A DNA stretch of 64,000 nucleotides. It comes from CAYQVO01 sp964421085 (GTDB taxonomy: Bacteria; Bdellovibrionota_C; UBA2361; CAYQVO01). Position 1 is the stretch's first letter, and each line of letters begins with the position of its first letter. The translations under genes and the position numbers were made by a program. The notes beneath the pieces were generated by a model. That model saw only the letters and a list, made by a program, of their open reading frames with translations. It ran no database searches and had not been told where the DNA came from. This document shows positions 18,488-26,562 of this stretch, piece by piece. The stretch spans positions 1 to 64,000 of the forward strand of contig CAYQVO010000003.1 in the NCBI GenBank assembly GCA_964421085.1, given 5' to 3'.

Positions 18488-19183
18488 ATGTTCCCGAACG
18501 ATCATGGACCCGTATACGCCGAGACTCTCGCGGGCAGATTTCCCGTCGAGCCCTGGAGCACGTACAGCAACCTAATTTTTCTCCTCGTTATCATTTACTG
18601 GGCGTGGAAAACCGGGCTGAAGGGGCCGTGGATTATCGTTCTCTGTCTTCCGATAATGTTCGTCGGATTCATCGGCGGTACGGCGTACCATGCGACAAGA
18701 AGCAGCAATGTGTGGCTTGTCATGGATTATATGCCGATTCTTTTCCTGTCGCTTATTGCCTCGATATACTTCTGGAACATGCTCACTTCGCGGATGGCAT
18801 GGGCATTTATGATTGTGGCAAGCCTTTTCATCGTCTCACGATATCTGATTTTGCGCGCGGAATTTCTCGAAAGGGGTCTGAGGATAAACGCCTTCTATTC
18901 GATGCTTGCTGCTGCCATCATCCTTCCTGCCCTGCTTGTTTCGATGAAGAGAGGCTGGAAGGGGGCAGGGACTCTTGCGGCCGCCGTTGCTGCATTTATG
19001 GGCGCAGTCCTCTGCAGATACTATGACGGTGCTGCAGGAAGGTCTTTCCTTCCGATGGGTTCTCACTTTCTCTGGCATCTTCTGGGGGGAGTAAGCGTCT
19101 TCCTTGTGATGCAATACCTCTTTGGCATTGTGAACGTAGAAAGGGCCGATGCCGCGGGAAAAACGGCGCCGCCGAATGTCTGA
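18488..19183 (+). CDS. Ceramidase-like (CREST superfamily) membrane hydrolase
   Basis: This 231-residue protein has about seven hydrophobic segments. The N-terminal EPWSTYSNLIFLLV resembles the EFWNTLSN signature of alkaline ceramidases. Downstream, GGTAYHATRSSNVWLVMDYM contributes a His and an Asp, and GSHFLWHLLGG contributes two further His residues. This Ser/His/Asp/HxxxH-like arrangement fits the CREST superfamily (alkaline ceramidase, PAQR receptors, Per1), metal-dependent membrane amidases. It would act in the inner membrane on a lipid amide. It is monocistronic between two minus-strand genes. The fold is fairly well supported; the substrate is not. Confidence 0.7.
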   Translation: MFPNDHGPVYAETLAGRFPVEPWSTYSNLIFLLVIIYWAWKTGLKGPWIIVLCLPIMFVGFIGGTAYHATRSSNVWLVMDYMPILFLSLIASIYFWNMLTSRMAWAFMIVASLFIVSRYLILRAEFLERGLRINAFYSMLAAAIILPALLVSMKRGWKGAGTLAAAVAAFMGAVLCRYYDGAAGRSFLPMGSHFLWHLLGGVSVFLVMQYLFGIVNVERADAAGKTAPPNV

Positions 19184-19243
19184 TCAGGGTTCGCCCGTGT
19201 CAGCTCCTTGTGTCACGGACACAGCAGAACCGGCTGCTGATTT

Positions 19244-21109
19244 CTATTCATTCTTCAGTGCTTGAAATCGCACAGGGCACTCGTTTATATACTCCGCAAT
19301 CGAAAGAGCATAAACGGAACACATATTCAGATCCCGGCACTCTCCGGCAATGGAGAACAAGCGCCGCTCGACCGCTTCCTTCTGATCGCTGTTCAGCACG
19401 GCATCAGGATGAACGCCTTTTGCTGCAAGCTGGGCAATTTCCGCAATTGCCTCATGATACAGAATCCCGGGGTCGTGGTCTTCAGCATCTGCTTCTGGGC
19501 GGCCTTCAGCGAGTCCATTGACGAGAAATTCAATTGCGTTGGTTCCTCCACCCGCCGGGACCACTGAATTCTTCCGGCAGGAATTCATGAACTGGATGAC
19601 GAACTTCATTAATTGGCCGAATTTCTGAATGTCGATGTCGCTCATTCTTGCTGCCGCCATAAGCGCTCTTCGCGCAAGGTCAATCTGAATGGAACTGAGC
19701 ATCGCATCGCCGGTCAATTCTGCCACTCCGTACGCCGAGCGCGCCTCTCGCCAGGGACGCGCAGAAATTTCAATCCCGGTTGCCCGACCCGCTGCAGTCT
19801 CCACATCCTCAATCCATGGCTTGAGCGCGCGCAAGGCTTCTTCGGCTGTCTTCACCTTCCTGACGCCGCCGGCAGCCAAATCCTCCACCTGCGCCATGCG
19901 TCGAATGACAGCCGGATTGTCCAGGCTCTCCAGGGATTCGAAATACCCGTCGCGAAGCCTTTGCCAGGCATGTTTCGGAGATTTTGCTCTCTCGATGAGC
20001 AGCTCATCCAGTCGTCCTACGATCTCGTCCGCCTTTTCCCATGAGCTTTTGTCGAAGTAAAAGTCGATTATTCCGTCTTCCACCATCTGATCGAGTTCAG
20101 CCTGGTACTTCGAAATATTGCTGCTGTAAATGACAAGGATAGGCTGCCTGCCTTCAAACAGTGCCACCTCGCGCAGGTACCGCGCGAGCTGGATGCCGTT
20201 CATCGAGTTTTCCTGCTCTATGTCGATGAGCCAGACGTCCGGCCATCGTCCCGTCTGCAATACTTCAGTTATTGCATTATCAGAGTTGTTGAAAAGCCCG
20301 AACGATTCAGAATCCCTGTCGTTCCCCATGAAAAGCGATTCGAACGCCGTTTTATCAGCCCCCTTGAGTTCCGTCCAGGTATTGCGCGGAGGTAAATCGT
20401 GAAGAACGGCCTGCCCGCTTCCTATGCAGCGAAGGTAGTGATTCAGGTCGGTATATTTGAAAAACGAAAATCCTCTATTCAGAAACAGCTCATGCCAATC
20501 CTTCTGTTGATCCTCGACAAGTCCGATCCGCGCAGAAATGCTGATATGCCGCGCCCCTTCCTCTGTCTCGAGGAACTGTGAGAAAAGCCTGGCCGGTCCG
20601 TCGCAGCTGAATAATGCAAGGCCGTGGCCCACATCACTCGTGTCCGGCTGCCGGGGAATATGAAAAGAGCTCTTCTGTGACGCAAACTGCATCAAGGCGG
20701 CAAGAGCAAGTTTGGCTTCGGCGGGATTTGCGTGCAGGACTCCGAGAACTTCCGGCTCTTCGAGGCCTATCGCCTTTGCATGAAAAAAATCGGCAATTGC
20801 ACTCCGCACTGTTTCTGAAACACCTTCCAGATCTTTCGCTTTCCGTGCAGTCTCTTCGAAAAGAAGGGGCGTGCGCACAGGTCTGTTTCTGCTTTTAAGA
20901 ATGATGGCCATCTCATCACGACCGAGCGAAAAATCTCCAAACTGCAGGATGAGTTCCTGCCTTCTTTCAGGCGAGGCTTCAGCGAACTCACATGCAATTC
21001 GCGAACATGTTTCTCCGAATACGGCGCGGTTTCCGGACGTCTGATGAATTATAAGCACCCTCCATGCTAAAGGCAGCCAGATGCTACCGGTGAGGGGAAT
21101 GCTAAGCAA
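19244..21109 (-). CDS. Receiver-domain protein with a large insertion and unknown flanking domains
   Basis: The TTG at 21109 is preferred because it follows the stop of the small upstream gene by 8 bp with GGCGGA upstream; the frame is open to 21193. In the 621-residue product, residues about 192-375 show receiver features: the acidic pair in RIGLVEDQQ (E199, D200), a phospho-acceptor Asp in DVWLIDIEQ (D296), a Ser after ILVIYSS (S329-S330) and a Lys in FDKSSW (K354). Around 60 residues are inserted between the first helix and the Asp strand compared with ordinary receivers. The N-terminal 190 and C-terminal 240 residues are largely helical and not recognised; no DNA-binding domain is evident. 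It is probably a phosphorylation-controlled signalling protein. Confidence 0.6.
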   Translation of the reverse strand: MLSIPLTGSIWLPLAWRVLIIHQTSGNRAVFGETCSRIACEFAEASPERRQELILQFGDFSLGRDEMAIILKSRNRPVRTPLLFEETARKAKDLEGVSETVRSAIADFFHAKAIGLEEPEVLGVLHANPAEAKLALAALMQFASQKSSFHIPRQPDTSDVGHGLALFSCDGPARLFSQFLETEEGARHISISARIGLVEDQQKDWHELFLNRGFSFFKYTDLNHYLRCIGSGQAVLHDLPPRNTWTELKGADKTAFESLFMGNDRDSESFGLFNNSDNAITEVLQTGRWPDVWLIDIEQENSMNGIQLARYLREVALFEGRQPILVIYSSNISKYQAELDQMVEDGIIDFYFDKSSWEKADEIVGRLDELLIERAKSPKHAWQRLRDGYFESLESLDNPAVIRRMAQVEDLAAGGVRKVKTAEEALRALKPWIEDVETAAGRATGIEISARPWREARSAYGVAELTGDAMLSSIQIDLARRALMAAARMSDIDIQKFGQLMKFVIQFMNSCRKNSVVPAGGGTNAIEFLVNGLAEGRPEADAEDHDPGILYHEAIAEIAQLAAKGVHPDAVLNSDQKEAVERRLFSIAGECRDLNMCSVYALSIAEYINECPVRFQALKNE

Positions 21110-21116
21110 GCAGAAA

Positions 21117-21413
21117 TTATCCGCCGGATTCCGGAGTGTCGATAAGCCTGAAATAAAGGGAAAATACGCTTCCCTCTCCCGGGGTGTCTGCAACCGTCAT
21201 CCCCGAATGCAGCATCCGTAGATACTCGGGAAGATCGTCGTCGGAATTAAAACGTATTGGACGAAGGGCGGTGTAACCTGATCCGCTGAGAGCCTCGGCA
21301 GGCGTTTCAATCCATGCTGTTGCACCCGCTCTTGCTCCCTGGACCCTTTCGGACAGCACTTGCCCCTTCTCTGCCATTTTGAACATCTCCTGATAAAAAG
21401 CGGATCCTGTCAT
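21117..21413 (-). CDS. Small protein with HATPase-like C-terminus
   Basis: This 98-residue frame starts at an ATG and ends 7 bp before the preferred start of the receiver-domain protein. The last third, TPGEGSVFSLYFRL, resembles the terminal G-x-G-T/S-x-F-x-L-Y-F strand of histidine-kinase HATPase_c domains. The N-box, G1 and G2 boxes are absent, so it cannot be a kinase. It may be a remnant of a kinase gene once upstream of the receiver gene, or an unrelated small gene. Low confidence. Confidence 0.4.
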   Translation of the reverse strand: MTGSAFYQEMFKMAEKGQVLSERVQGARAGATAWIETPAEALSGSGYTALRPIRFNSDDDLPEYLRMLHSGMTVADTPGEGSVFSLYFRLIDTPESGG

Positions 21414-21521
21414 TGAATAATCGCCTTTCGAAGATCCGCTCCTGACTCAGGGCCTTCCTGCAGATGCGGCGTCAGCGGGCAGATACTTCGACCCGAGCCT
21501 GCCCGGCGAGGCTGGGCGGGT

Positions 21522-22127
21522 CTAAAGGCTTATCCTGCTCCGGCCTGCGAGAGCGCGCGAAAGAGTGACATCATCTGCATATTCCAGTTCCCCGCCTTTC
21601 GGCATTCCCTGCGCAAGCCTCGTGACAGAAATATTGAGTTCGTTCAAAAGGCGCGCAATGTAAAGTGCAGTGGCATCGCCTTCAACCGTGGAACTTGTCG
21701 CAAGAATCGCTTCCTTTATCTCTCCCTGCTTAACTCTGCTGATAAGTTCGTGAATCTTTATATCCTCAGGCCCCTGTCCCCGGAGGGGAGACCAGATGCC
21801 ATGAAGAACATGGTAAACGCCGCGGTACTCCCCAACACGCTCCATTGCGACAACATCCATCGGTTTTTCCACGACACAGACAAGAGAACCATCTCGATTC
21901 CGGTTTCTGCAGATTGAACAGAGCTTTTCTCCGGTAAGAAAATAACACCGCTCGCAAAGCTTCATTTCCGCGGCGGCTTTTCTGATCGCATCAGCAAGAG
22001 CAGGGGCGTTCGCGCGCCCGTGCGATATCAGAAAGTAAGCCAGCCTTGTGGCGGATTTTTCGCCGATCGAAGGCAGCCTTGAAAGCTCTCTGATTAGAGC
22101 CTGAAGCGGTTGAGGATACTCGTCCAT
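21522..22127 (-). CDS. recR: Recombination mediator RecR
   Basis: This 201-residue protein is the usual RecR length. The N-terminal helix-hairpin-helix region contains LSRLPSIGEKSATRLAYFLI. The four-Cys zinc finger is CERCYFLTGEKLCSICRN, and the Toprim domain contains VVEKPMDVVAMERVGEYRG. The C-terminal Walker-B-like segment reads ATSSTVEGDATA, with Ser-Ser where Asn-Pro is usual. RecR acts with RecO/RecF to load RecA onto SSB-coated DNA at gaps. The gene order ffs-dnaX-ybaB-recR is the classical bacterial arrangement and supports the call. Confidence 0.97.
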   Translation of the reverse strand: MDEYPQPLQALIRELSRLPSIGEKSATRLAYFLISHGRANAPALADAIRKAAAEMKLCERCYFLTGEKLCSICRNRNRDGSLVCVVEKPMDVVAMERVGEYRGVYHVLHGIWSPLRGQGPEDIKIHELISRVKQGEIKEAILATSSTVEGDATALYIARLLNELNISVTRLAQGMPKGGELEYADDVTLSRALAGRSRISL

Positions 22128-22153
22128 GATTGAAGTGTAAATCCAGACAGGGG

Positions 22154-22486
22154 TTACAGGCCAGGTATATTCATACCGCCCGTTATCTTTGCGAGTTCCG
22201 CCTTCTGAGCCTCCTGCACCTTGTTTGCCGCCTCGTTAACCGCGGCTATTATCAGGTCCTGGAGCATCTCGGCATCGTCGGGATTTATCACATCCCTTTC
22301 AATGTGCAGTTCGACAATCCGGTTCTTTCCATTGACGACCACCTTCACCATGCCGCCGCCTGACTGGGCCTCGGCCGTTATCTGCTCCGATTTTTCCTGG
22401 GCCTTCTTCAGATCTTCCTGCATCTTCTGAGCCTGTTTCAGCAGGCCCTGCATGTTTCCGGGAATTCCGCCAAATCCTTTCGCCAT
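22154..22486 (-). CDS. ybaB: YbaB/EbfC nucleoid-associated protein
   Basis: This 110-residue protein has the YbaB layout: a Gly-rich N-terminus (FGGIPGNMQGLLKQAQKMQ), a long coiled-coil helix, a central beta sheet (GGMVKVVVNGKNRIVELHIE) and a C-terminal helix. Members form tweezer-like dimers that bind DNA. The start overlaps the dnaX stop as TAATG, so translation is probably coupled. It sits between dnaX and recR, as in most bacteria. Confident. Confidence 0.95.
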   Translation of the reverse strand: MAKGFGGIPGNMQGLLKQAQKMQEDLKKAQEKSEQITAEAQSGGGMVKVVVNGKNRIVELHIERDVINPDDAEMLQDLIIAAVNEAANKVQEAQKAELAKITGGMNIPGL

Positions 22487-24105
22487 TATTCCTCTTCCTT
22501 TATTCTAATATGCTCAATTTCTGTTCCGGGAAAGGCTTTCTTCAGGCTCTGAATCTTCGGGTGCTGCGAAATATCCCTCGTTCGCTCCTCCCGCTTGTGC
22601 TTCGCCCGCATCTTCTCCATGTGAAGAATGCTTCCTTCTGCTTCCGTTTTTTCATCGCTGGAAGCGAACTTCACGGACCAGCCCGGGATTCCCGAATATT
22701 CCTCGAGAAGTTCGCATAGCTTTTTCTTCTCATCCGGCCGGTCGAGATATTGTATGGAAAACTGAGGACCTGCCGCCCGGAGAACACCCCCGCCGAACTC
22801 CACCGCTGATATCCGCTTGAGATGCTCATAGACAAATCTCGGCCCTCGCTGCGACGCAAAATGAACGAACTCCTTCCAGTCGCAGGCTTTCGGGCTGCCG
22901 GATGAACGGGGGCCGGACGGCGAATTTGCGCTTTTTGCCGAGTTTGCGAGTGACGCCGTTTTTTTCTGTGAATTACCCTGCTTCGTCGAATGCTCGCCTG
23001 CATCGCCGGTCCGGTCGATGAGTGCCATTCTCACCACGAGAGCTTCGAGCGCATATTTCGGAAATGCGCTTCTAAGCGCGCTGTCTGCCCCTTCCCTCGC
23101 CGTCTCGACCAGTTTCTGCAGTTCAGGCGGGCGAAGAGACTGAGCCTGTTTCATCATTTGTTTTCCATCATCAGAGCTCACACCTGCCTCATGCAGAAGC
23201 GATTCGCCGCCGAGCTGAGCGAGAAGAATCTCCCGCCAGTGTCTCATGAAATCCTTCAGAAAAAGTGATGCATCTACTCCTGTCTCGAAGCATTGCGAAA
23301 CGACACTGAGGCATCGGGCCGTGTCATGGGCAAGAATTGCCTCGGACAGCTCAAAAAGCTTCGCCTTGTCGGCAGCACCCAGAAGCCTGCCTGCCTCAGA
23401 CATGGTGACGTTCTTGTCGCAGAACAACTGCACCTTATCCAGCAGCGACTGCGCATCCCTCATCGATCCGTCCGCCTGATTCGCTACCATCCGGAGCACT
23501 CCATCCTCGACCTTCAGTCCCTCCTTCTTCACAATGTGCGCAAGACGCGTTTCGATTGCATCTATCGCGATTGCCCGGAACGTGTGCTGCTGACATCGTG
23601 ATATGACAGTCTCCGGAACCTTATGTGCTTCGGTCGTTGCAAGAATAAAAATGGTGTGAGGCGGCGGTTCCTCCAGACTCTTGAGGAGCGCATTGAATGC
23701 CGAGATGCTCAGCATGTGCACTTCGTCAATGATGTAAATTTTATACCGGTATCCGGGGGCAGGGAGAGATCTGAAACTGTCGATCAAGTCCCTGACATTG
23801 TCGACGCTGTTGTGAGACGCCCCGTCGATTTCCCTGACGGCAAGACTGGATCCGGCGCTTATTTCACCACAGTTGGTGCACTTTCCGCAGGGCTCTGGTG
23901 TCGGTCCTTCCCTGCAGTTAAGAGACTTGGAAAGAATCCTTGCGACGGAGGTTTTTCCAACCCCGCGAGGTCCGCAAAACAGAAAAGCATGCGCTATTTT
24001 TCCGCGCGTTATTCCGTTTGCAAGGGTTCGGGTCACATGCTCCTGCCCAGATACTTCAGAGAAAGTGCCGGGGCGGTATTTTCTGGCGAGAACAAGATAG
24101 GACAT
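22486..24105 (-). CDS. dnaX: DNA polymerase III subunit gamma/tau
   Basis: This 539-residue clamp-loader ATPase has Walker A GPRGVGKTS, a zinc-binding Cys set (CREGPTPEPCGKCTNCGE), a Walker B region (YIIDEVHML) and the sensor SRC motif (ETVISRCQQHTF). Domains I-III span residues 1 to about 370; the C-terminal region is the tau-specific part. A run of seven A residues in the coding strand (22959-22965, near codon 380) lies just after domain III, where gamma is generated by slippage in several bacteria. It overlaps ybaB and lies downstream of the SRP RNA gene. Confidence 0.96.
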   Translation of the reverse strand: MSYLVLARKYRPGTFSEVSGQEHVTRTLANGITRGKIAHAFLFCGPRGVGKTSVARILSKSLNCREGPTPEPCGKCTNCGEISAGSSLAVREIDGASHNSVDNVRDLIDSFRSLPAPGYRYKIYIIDEVHMLSISAFNALLKSLEEPPPHTIFILATTEAHKVPETVISRCQQHTFRAIAIDAIETRLAHIVKKEGLKVEDGVLRMVANQADGSMRDAQSLLDKVQLFCDKNVTMSEAGRLLGAADKAKLFELSEAILAHDTARCLSVVSQCFETGVDASLFLKDFMRHWREILLAQLGGESLLHEAGVSSDDGKQMMKQAQSLRPPELQKLVETAREGADSALRSAFPKYALEALVVRMALIDRTGDAGEHSTKQGNSQKKTASLANSAKSANSPSGPRSSGSPKACDWKEFVHFASQRGPRFVYEHLKRISAVEFGGGVLRAAGPQFSIQYLDRPDEKKKLCELLEEYSGIPGWSVKFASSDEKTEAEGSILHMEKMRAKHKREERTRDISQHPKIQSLKKAFPGTEIEHIRIKEEE

Positions 24106-24117
24106 ATGTCAGTTCAC

Positions 24118-24220
24118 AAAAAAGCGGCTGGAGGACGTATCACAGAAGGATCTGCTGCGGCTGCTCCCTTCCGGGCCTGACCGGGTTCACAGAGCTTCTC
24201 GCACGAACCCAGCCGCCGAA
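24118..24220 (-). ncRNA. ffs: Bacterial small SRP RNA (4.5S)
   Basis: The minus strand contains the conserved SRP apical loop GGTCAGGCCCGGAAGGGAGC (24166-24185), equivalent to the GGUCAGGNCCGGAAGGNAGC core bound by Ffh. The ends pair as GCGGCTGG with CCAGCCGC, giving an RNA of about 100 nt, and the 3' arm runs into a T-run near 24118-24122 that serves as terminator. It guides co-translational targeting with Ffh. The exact 5' and 3' ends are estimated. It lies directly upstream of dnaX in the same orientation, a common arrangement. Confidence 0.93.
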
Positions 24221-24225
24221 GGGCT

Positions 24226-24231
24226 ATTATA
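24226..24231 (-). promoter_or_regulatory. -10 box of the SRP RNA promoter
   Basis: A perfect TATAAT lies on the minus strand about 7-10 bases before the estimated SRP RNA 5' end. The best -35 candidate is TTGGCT with a 19-bp spacer, which is longer than ideal. The box and its spacing to the RNA support a sigma-70-type promoter. Confidence 0.6.
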
Positions 24232-24304
24232 GACCGGATCGTGCGGCGATAGCCAATAGCACGCGAAAATCGCGCGGGAAATTTCATTTCACGCCGTTTC
24301 GGGG

Positions 24305-25714
24305 CTAAAAATATCCGAGGCTTTTGAGGGCTTTCACGTCATCTTCACCCATAAGATGCTCGCCCTCACCGGGATGCACGAAGTCGAATGGGGTGAAGAG
24401 CCTCCTTGTGCGAAGATCCCGGTACCGGCTCACGCATGCTTCAAACGCTTCCGGCCGGGTCTTCTGCACATCCTGCTGCTCCTGGGGGTCGGCTGCGATG
24501 TCGTACAACGCAAACGAACCATCGGCGCGTGAGTGCAGCTTCAACGATCCGCAGTAAAGAGCGTGCATGTGAGTTACGCGTTCTGCAAGTTCCGGATACT
24601 CCCGCGCATACCTGCGATTGTAGCGCCGGTTTTTTTCACCGAAATAGCTTCGATAGTCCGCGACAACGTCACGAAAGACTTTTTTCAGGTCGGTGACCGC
24701 GTCTGTGTACGAAACTCCATTCACAGCAAGGTTCAGGATGAATGAATGCAGGCCGGCCAGGCTTACCATTTCCGCTTCTTCACGACCGCCGTGCGCGGCA
24801 TGGGGGAATCGAACAAGCAGCGGGACAGCGAGCTGCTCCTCCCATATGCTGATCTCGTGACCTACCTCCTGATGAAATCCGAGACCGTCTCCATGATCCG
24901 AGGTGATTATGAGAAGGGTGTTGTCCAGCATGCCGCGTTTCTCGAGCATCGCAACAATACGCTCGATTATCTCGTCTGAGTAACGGACAGAAGCATCGTA
25001 GAGGCGCCCTGCTCTCTTTTTCTCGCTTTCGGGGAATGCCAGTTTCCCTGCGCTAACCTGCCATTTTGTGGTGGATTCATCCAGAAAAGGCTCTCCTTCC
25101 ACTCCAAAGGCAGCGCCGTGCTTTCCGGGATCGTAGGGAAGATGATTGTTCATGAAGTTGAGAAATATAAAGCGCCGGCAGCTTGAAGCTTCAAGCCTGT
25201 CCAGTTCAGAGTCGAGTTTCTTCAATACCCGCTCCTGCCGCCTGGCAGGATGAGGAAAATAAGTGGTTTGAAATCCCTGAAGAAGATTCACCTTTTTTGT
25301 CTTGAAAATTTCATTTGCAACGAGCGCCGATGTGCAGAAGCCCTGCGCTGAGAGCGTTTCCGCAAGCGTCTCATGCTCATCGCCGAGCGTTATGCGGCCC
25401 CAGTCGGCTTTATGATCCGCAGGAAGTCTGCCGGTAAACATCGACGCGTGCGATGGCACTGTCCACGGCGAAGTGGCTCGTGCCTGCCTGAACAGGACGA
25501 ACGCGTTCCGGTGCGAATCCAGGTAAGGAGTCGTCGGCTCGTTATGGCCGTAGCGGGAGAGCCTGTCTGCGCGGAGCGTATCGAAAACCACGAAAATGAC
25601 GTTATCGATGCCTCTTGCCGGTTCTCCCGGAAGTCCTGCGAATAAGACGCAGGCACCCGCAGTGACAGCTGCGGCAAGTATGAGGAAAAGTCTGCGTTTC
25701 CTTGCCGGTTCCAT
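24305..25714 (-). CDS. Membrane-anchored sulfatase-superfamily hydrolase with Thr nucleophile
   Basis: The start at 25714 (469 residues) places the hydrophobic anchor (LFLILAAAVTAGACVLFAGL) at the N-terminus; an extended frame to 25792 precedes it. The enzyme shows the alkaline-phosphatase-superfamily metal motif VIFVVFDTLRADRLSRYG and the DHG motif (IITSDHGDGLG). At the catalytic position the motif is SPWTVPSHASMFTG, with Thr where formylglycine sulfatases have Cys/Ser and His where they have Arg. This suggests a phospho-ester or phosphoethanolamine-type hydrolase/transferase, or a divergent sulfatase, acting outside the inner membrane. Monocistronic; divergent from the small gene at 25765. 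Confidence 0.85.
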   Translation of the reverse strand: MEPARKRRLFLILAAAVTAGACVLFAGLPGEPARGIDNVIFVVFDTLRADRLSRYGHNEPTTPYLDSHRNAFVLFRQARATSPWTVPSHASMFTGRLPADHKADWGRITLGDEHETLAETLSAQGFCTSALVANEIFKTKKVNLLQGFQTTYFPHPARRQERVLKKLDSELDRLEASSCRRFIFLNFMNNHLPYDPGKHGAAFGVEGEPFLDESTTKWQVSAGKLAFPESEKKRAGRLYDASVRYSDEIIERIVAMLEKRGMLDNTLLIITSDHGDGLGFHQEVGHEISIWEEQLAVPLLVRFPHAAHGGREEAEMVSLAGLHSFILNLAVNGVSYTDAVTDLKKVFRDVVADYRSYFGEKNRRYNRRYAREYPELAERVTHMHALYCGSLKLHSRADGSFALYDIAADPQEQQDVQKTRPEAFEACVSRYRDLRTRRLFTPFDFVHPGEGEHLMGEDDVKALKSLGYF

Positions 25715-25764
25715 GAGAAATTTATCGCGCGGGGCCCAGGTCGCTCTACAAAAGCACCAGTGTC

Positions 25765-25956
25765 GTGTCCAAAAAGTTTTTTCACGCGGCACTGTCCCCC
25801 GAAGCCCTGGCGAAGGGGAAAGCCTTGCGCGAAAAACTTTCTGAAAGCGATACTATCAGAGGAGATGCGGAAGAGGAAGCAGCCGCCCCCTTTCAGAAAA
25901 TCAACCCTGCCGCGCGGATCTCTTCGGAAGCGACATCGATGAAAGGCATCTTTTGA
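25765..25956 (+). CDS. Small hypothetical protein
   Basis: This 63-residue frame starts at a GTG (VSKKFFHAALSPEALAKGKA) and has a plausible amphipathic helix followed by an acidic stretch. There is no signal peptide. The composition looks coding but no family was recognised. It lies divergent from the sulfatase-like gene with about 50 bp between starts. Confidence 0.45.
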   Translation: MSKKFFHAALSPEALAKGKALREKLSESDTIRGDAEEEAAAPFQKINPAARISSEATSMKGIF

Positions 25957-26145
25957 AATTCATGGGGTGGCGGATTCTTGAAAAGACGTCTGACGCTGAC
26001 AAACCTCACCTTCCTTATGGGACATTAACGCCCCTCAAAAGGGACAGAACTGTCTCAGCCGATTCACGGCCCCTTCCCGAAAATTCTGCGTAATCGCACC
26101 CTTGCTTCAGAACTTCATCCGGCCCGCTCTTTGCCCTTGAAGACC

Positions 26146-26547
26146 GGCATGATAAGCGCCGCTTCCTCACCCAGGCTTCTTTCCTCAATTGCGAACGACA
26201 TTGTCCGGGGACGCCCCCTCTGGGCCATTCTCCGGGCCAATGAATACCTTGAACCGTCAAATCCACTGAGGGCTGCACTTATAAGAAAAGCCGCAGAAGC
26301 GCTCCCCGCCGGATTTTCTCATGAGGATCTTCGAAAGATGATTCTCGATCGCGGCATGACACTCGCGACGATCCCTCCTTTCGAGGCACAGGCCGCAAAG
26401 AATGAGACTGAGTGCCGAAAATGTCCAAAGCGCATAATTCCCGGATGTCACAGTATGGACAGGCATCGCCGCTTTCGTCAGCGGCAAACGTCACGCGCCG
26501 CCGGGCCATGCGGCATTCTCACGTCGCATCGACCCACACAAATTTGA
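26146..26547 (+). CDS. Small hypothetical protein with Cys-rich segment
   Basis: From the ATG at 26146 this encodes about 133 residues; the frame stays open upstream to 26029 with a TTG at 26131. The first 75 residues look like a compact helical domain (IANDIVRGRPLWAILRANEY, PLRAALIRKAAEALPAGF). A segment ETECRKCPKRIIPGCHSMDRH could bind a metal through three Cys and one or two His. The last 30 residues are Arg-rich and may be read-through. No known family. It ends 15 bp before the MFS transporter gene, so it may be in the same transcript. Confidence 0.4.
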   Translation, partial: GMISAASSPRLLSSIANDIVRGRPLWAILRANEYLEPSNPLRAALIRKAAEALPAGFSHEDLRKMILDRGMTLATIPPFEAQAAKNETECRKCPKRIIPGCHSMDRHRRFRQRQTSRAAGPCGILTSHRPTQI

Positions 26548-26562
26548 ATTCGGCCCTCCCCC

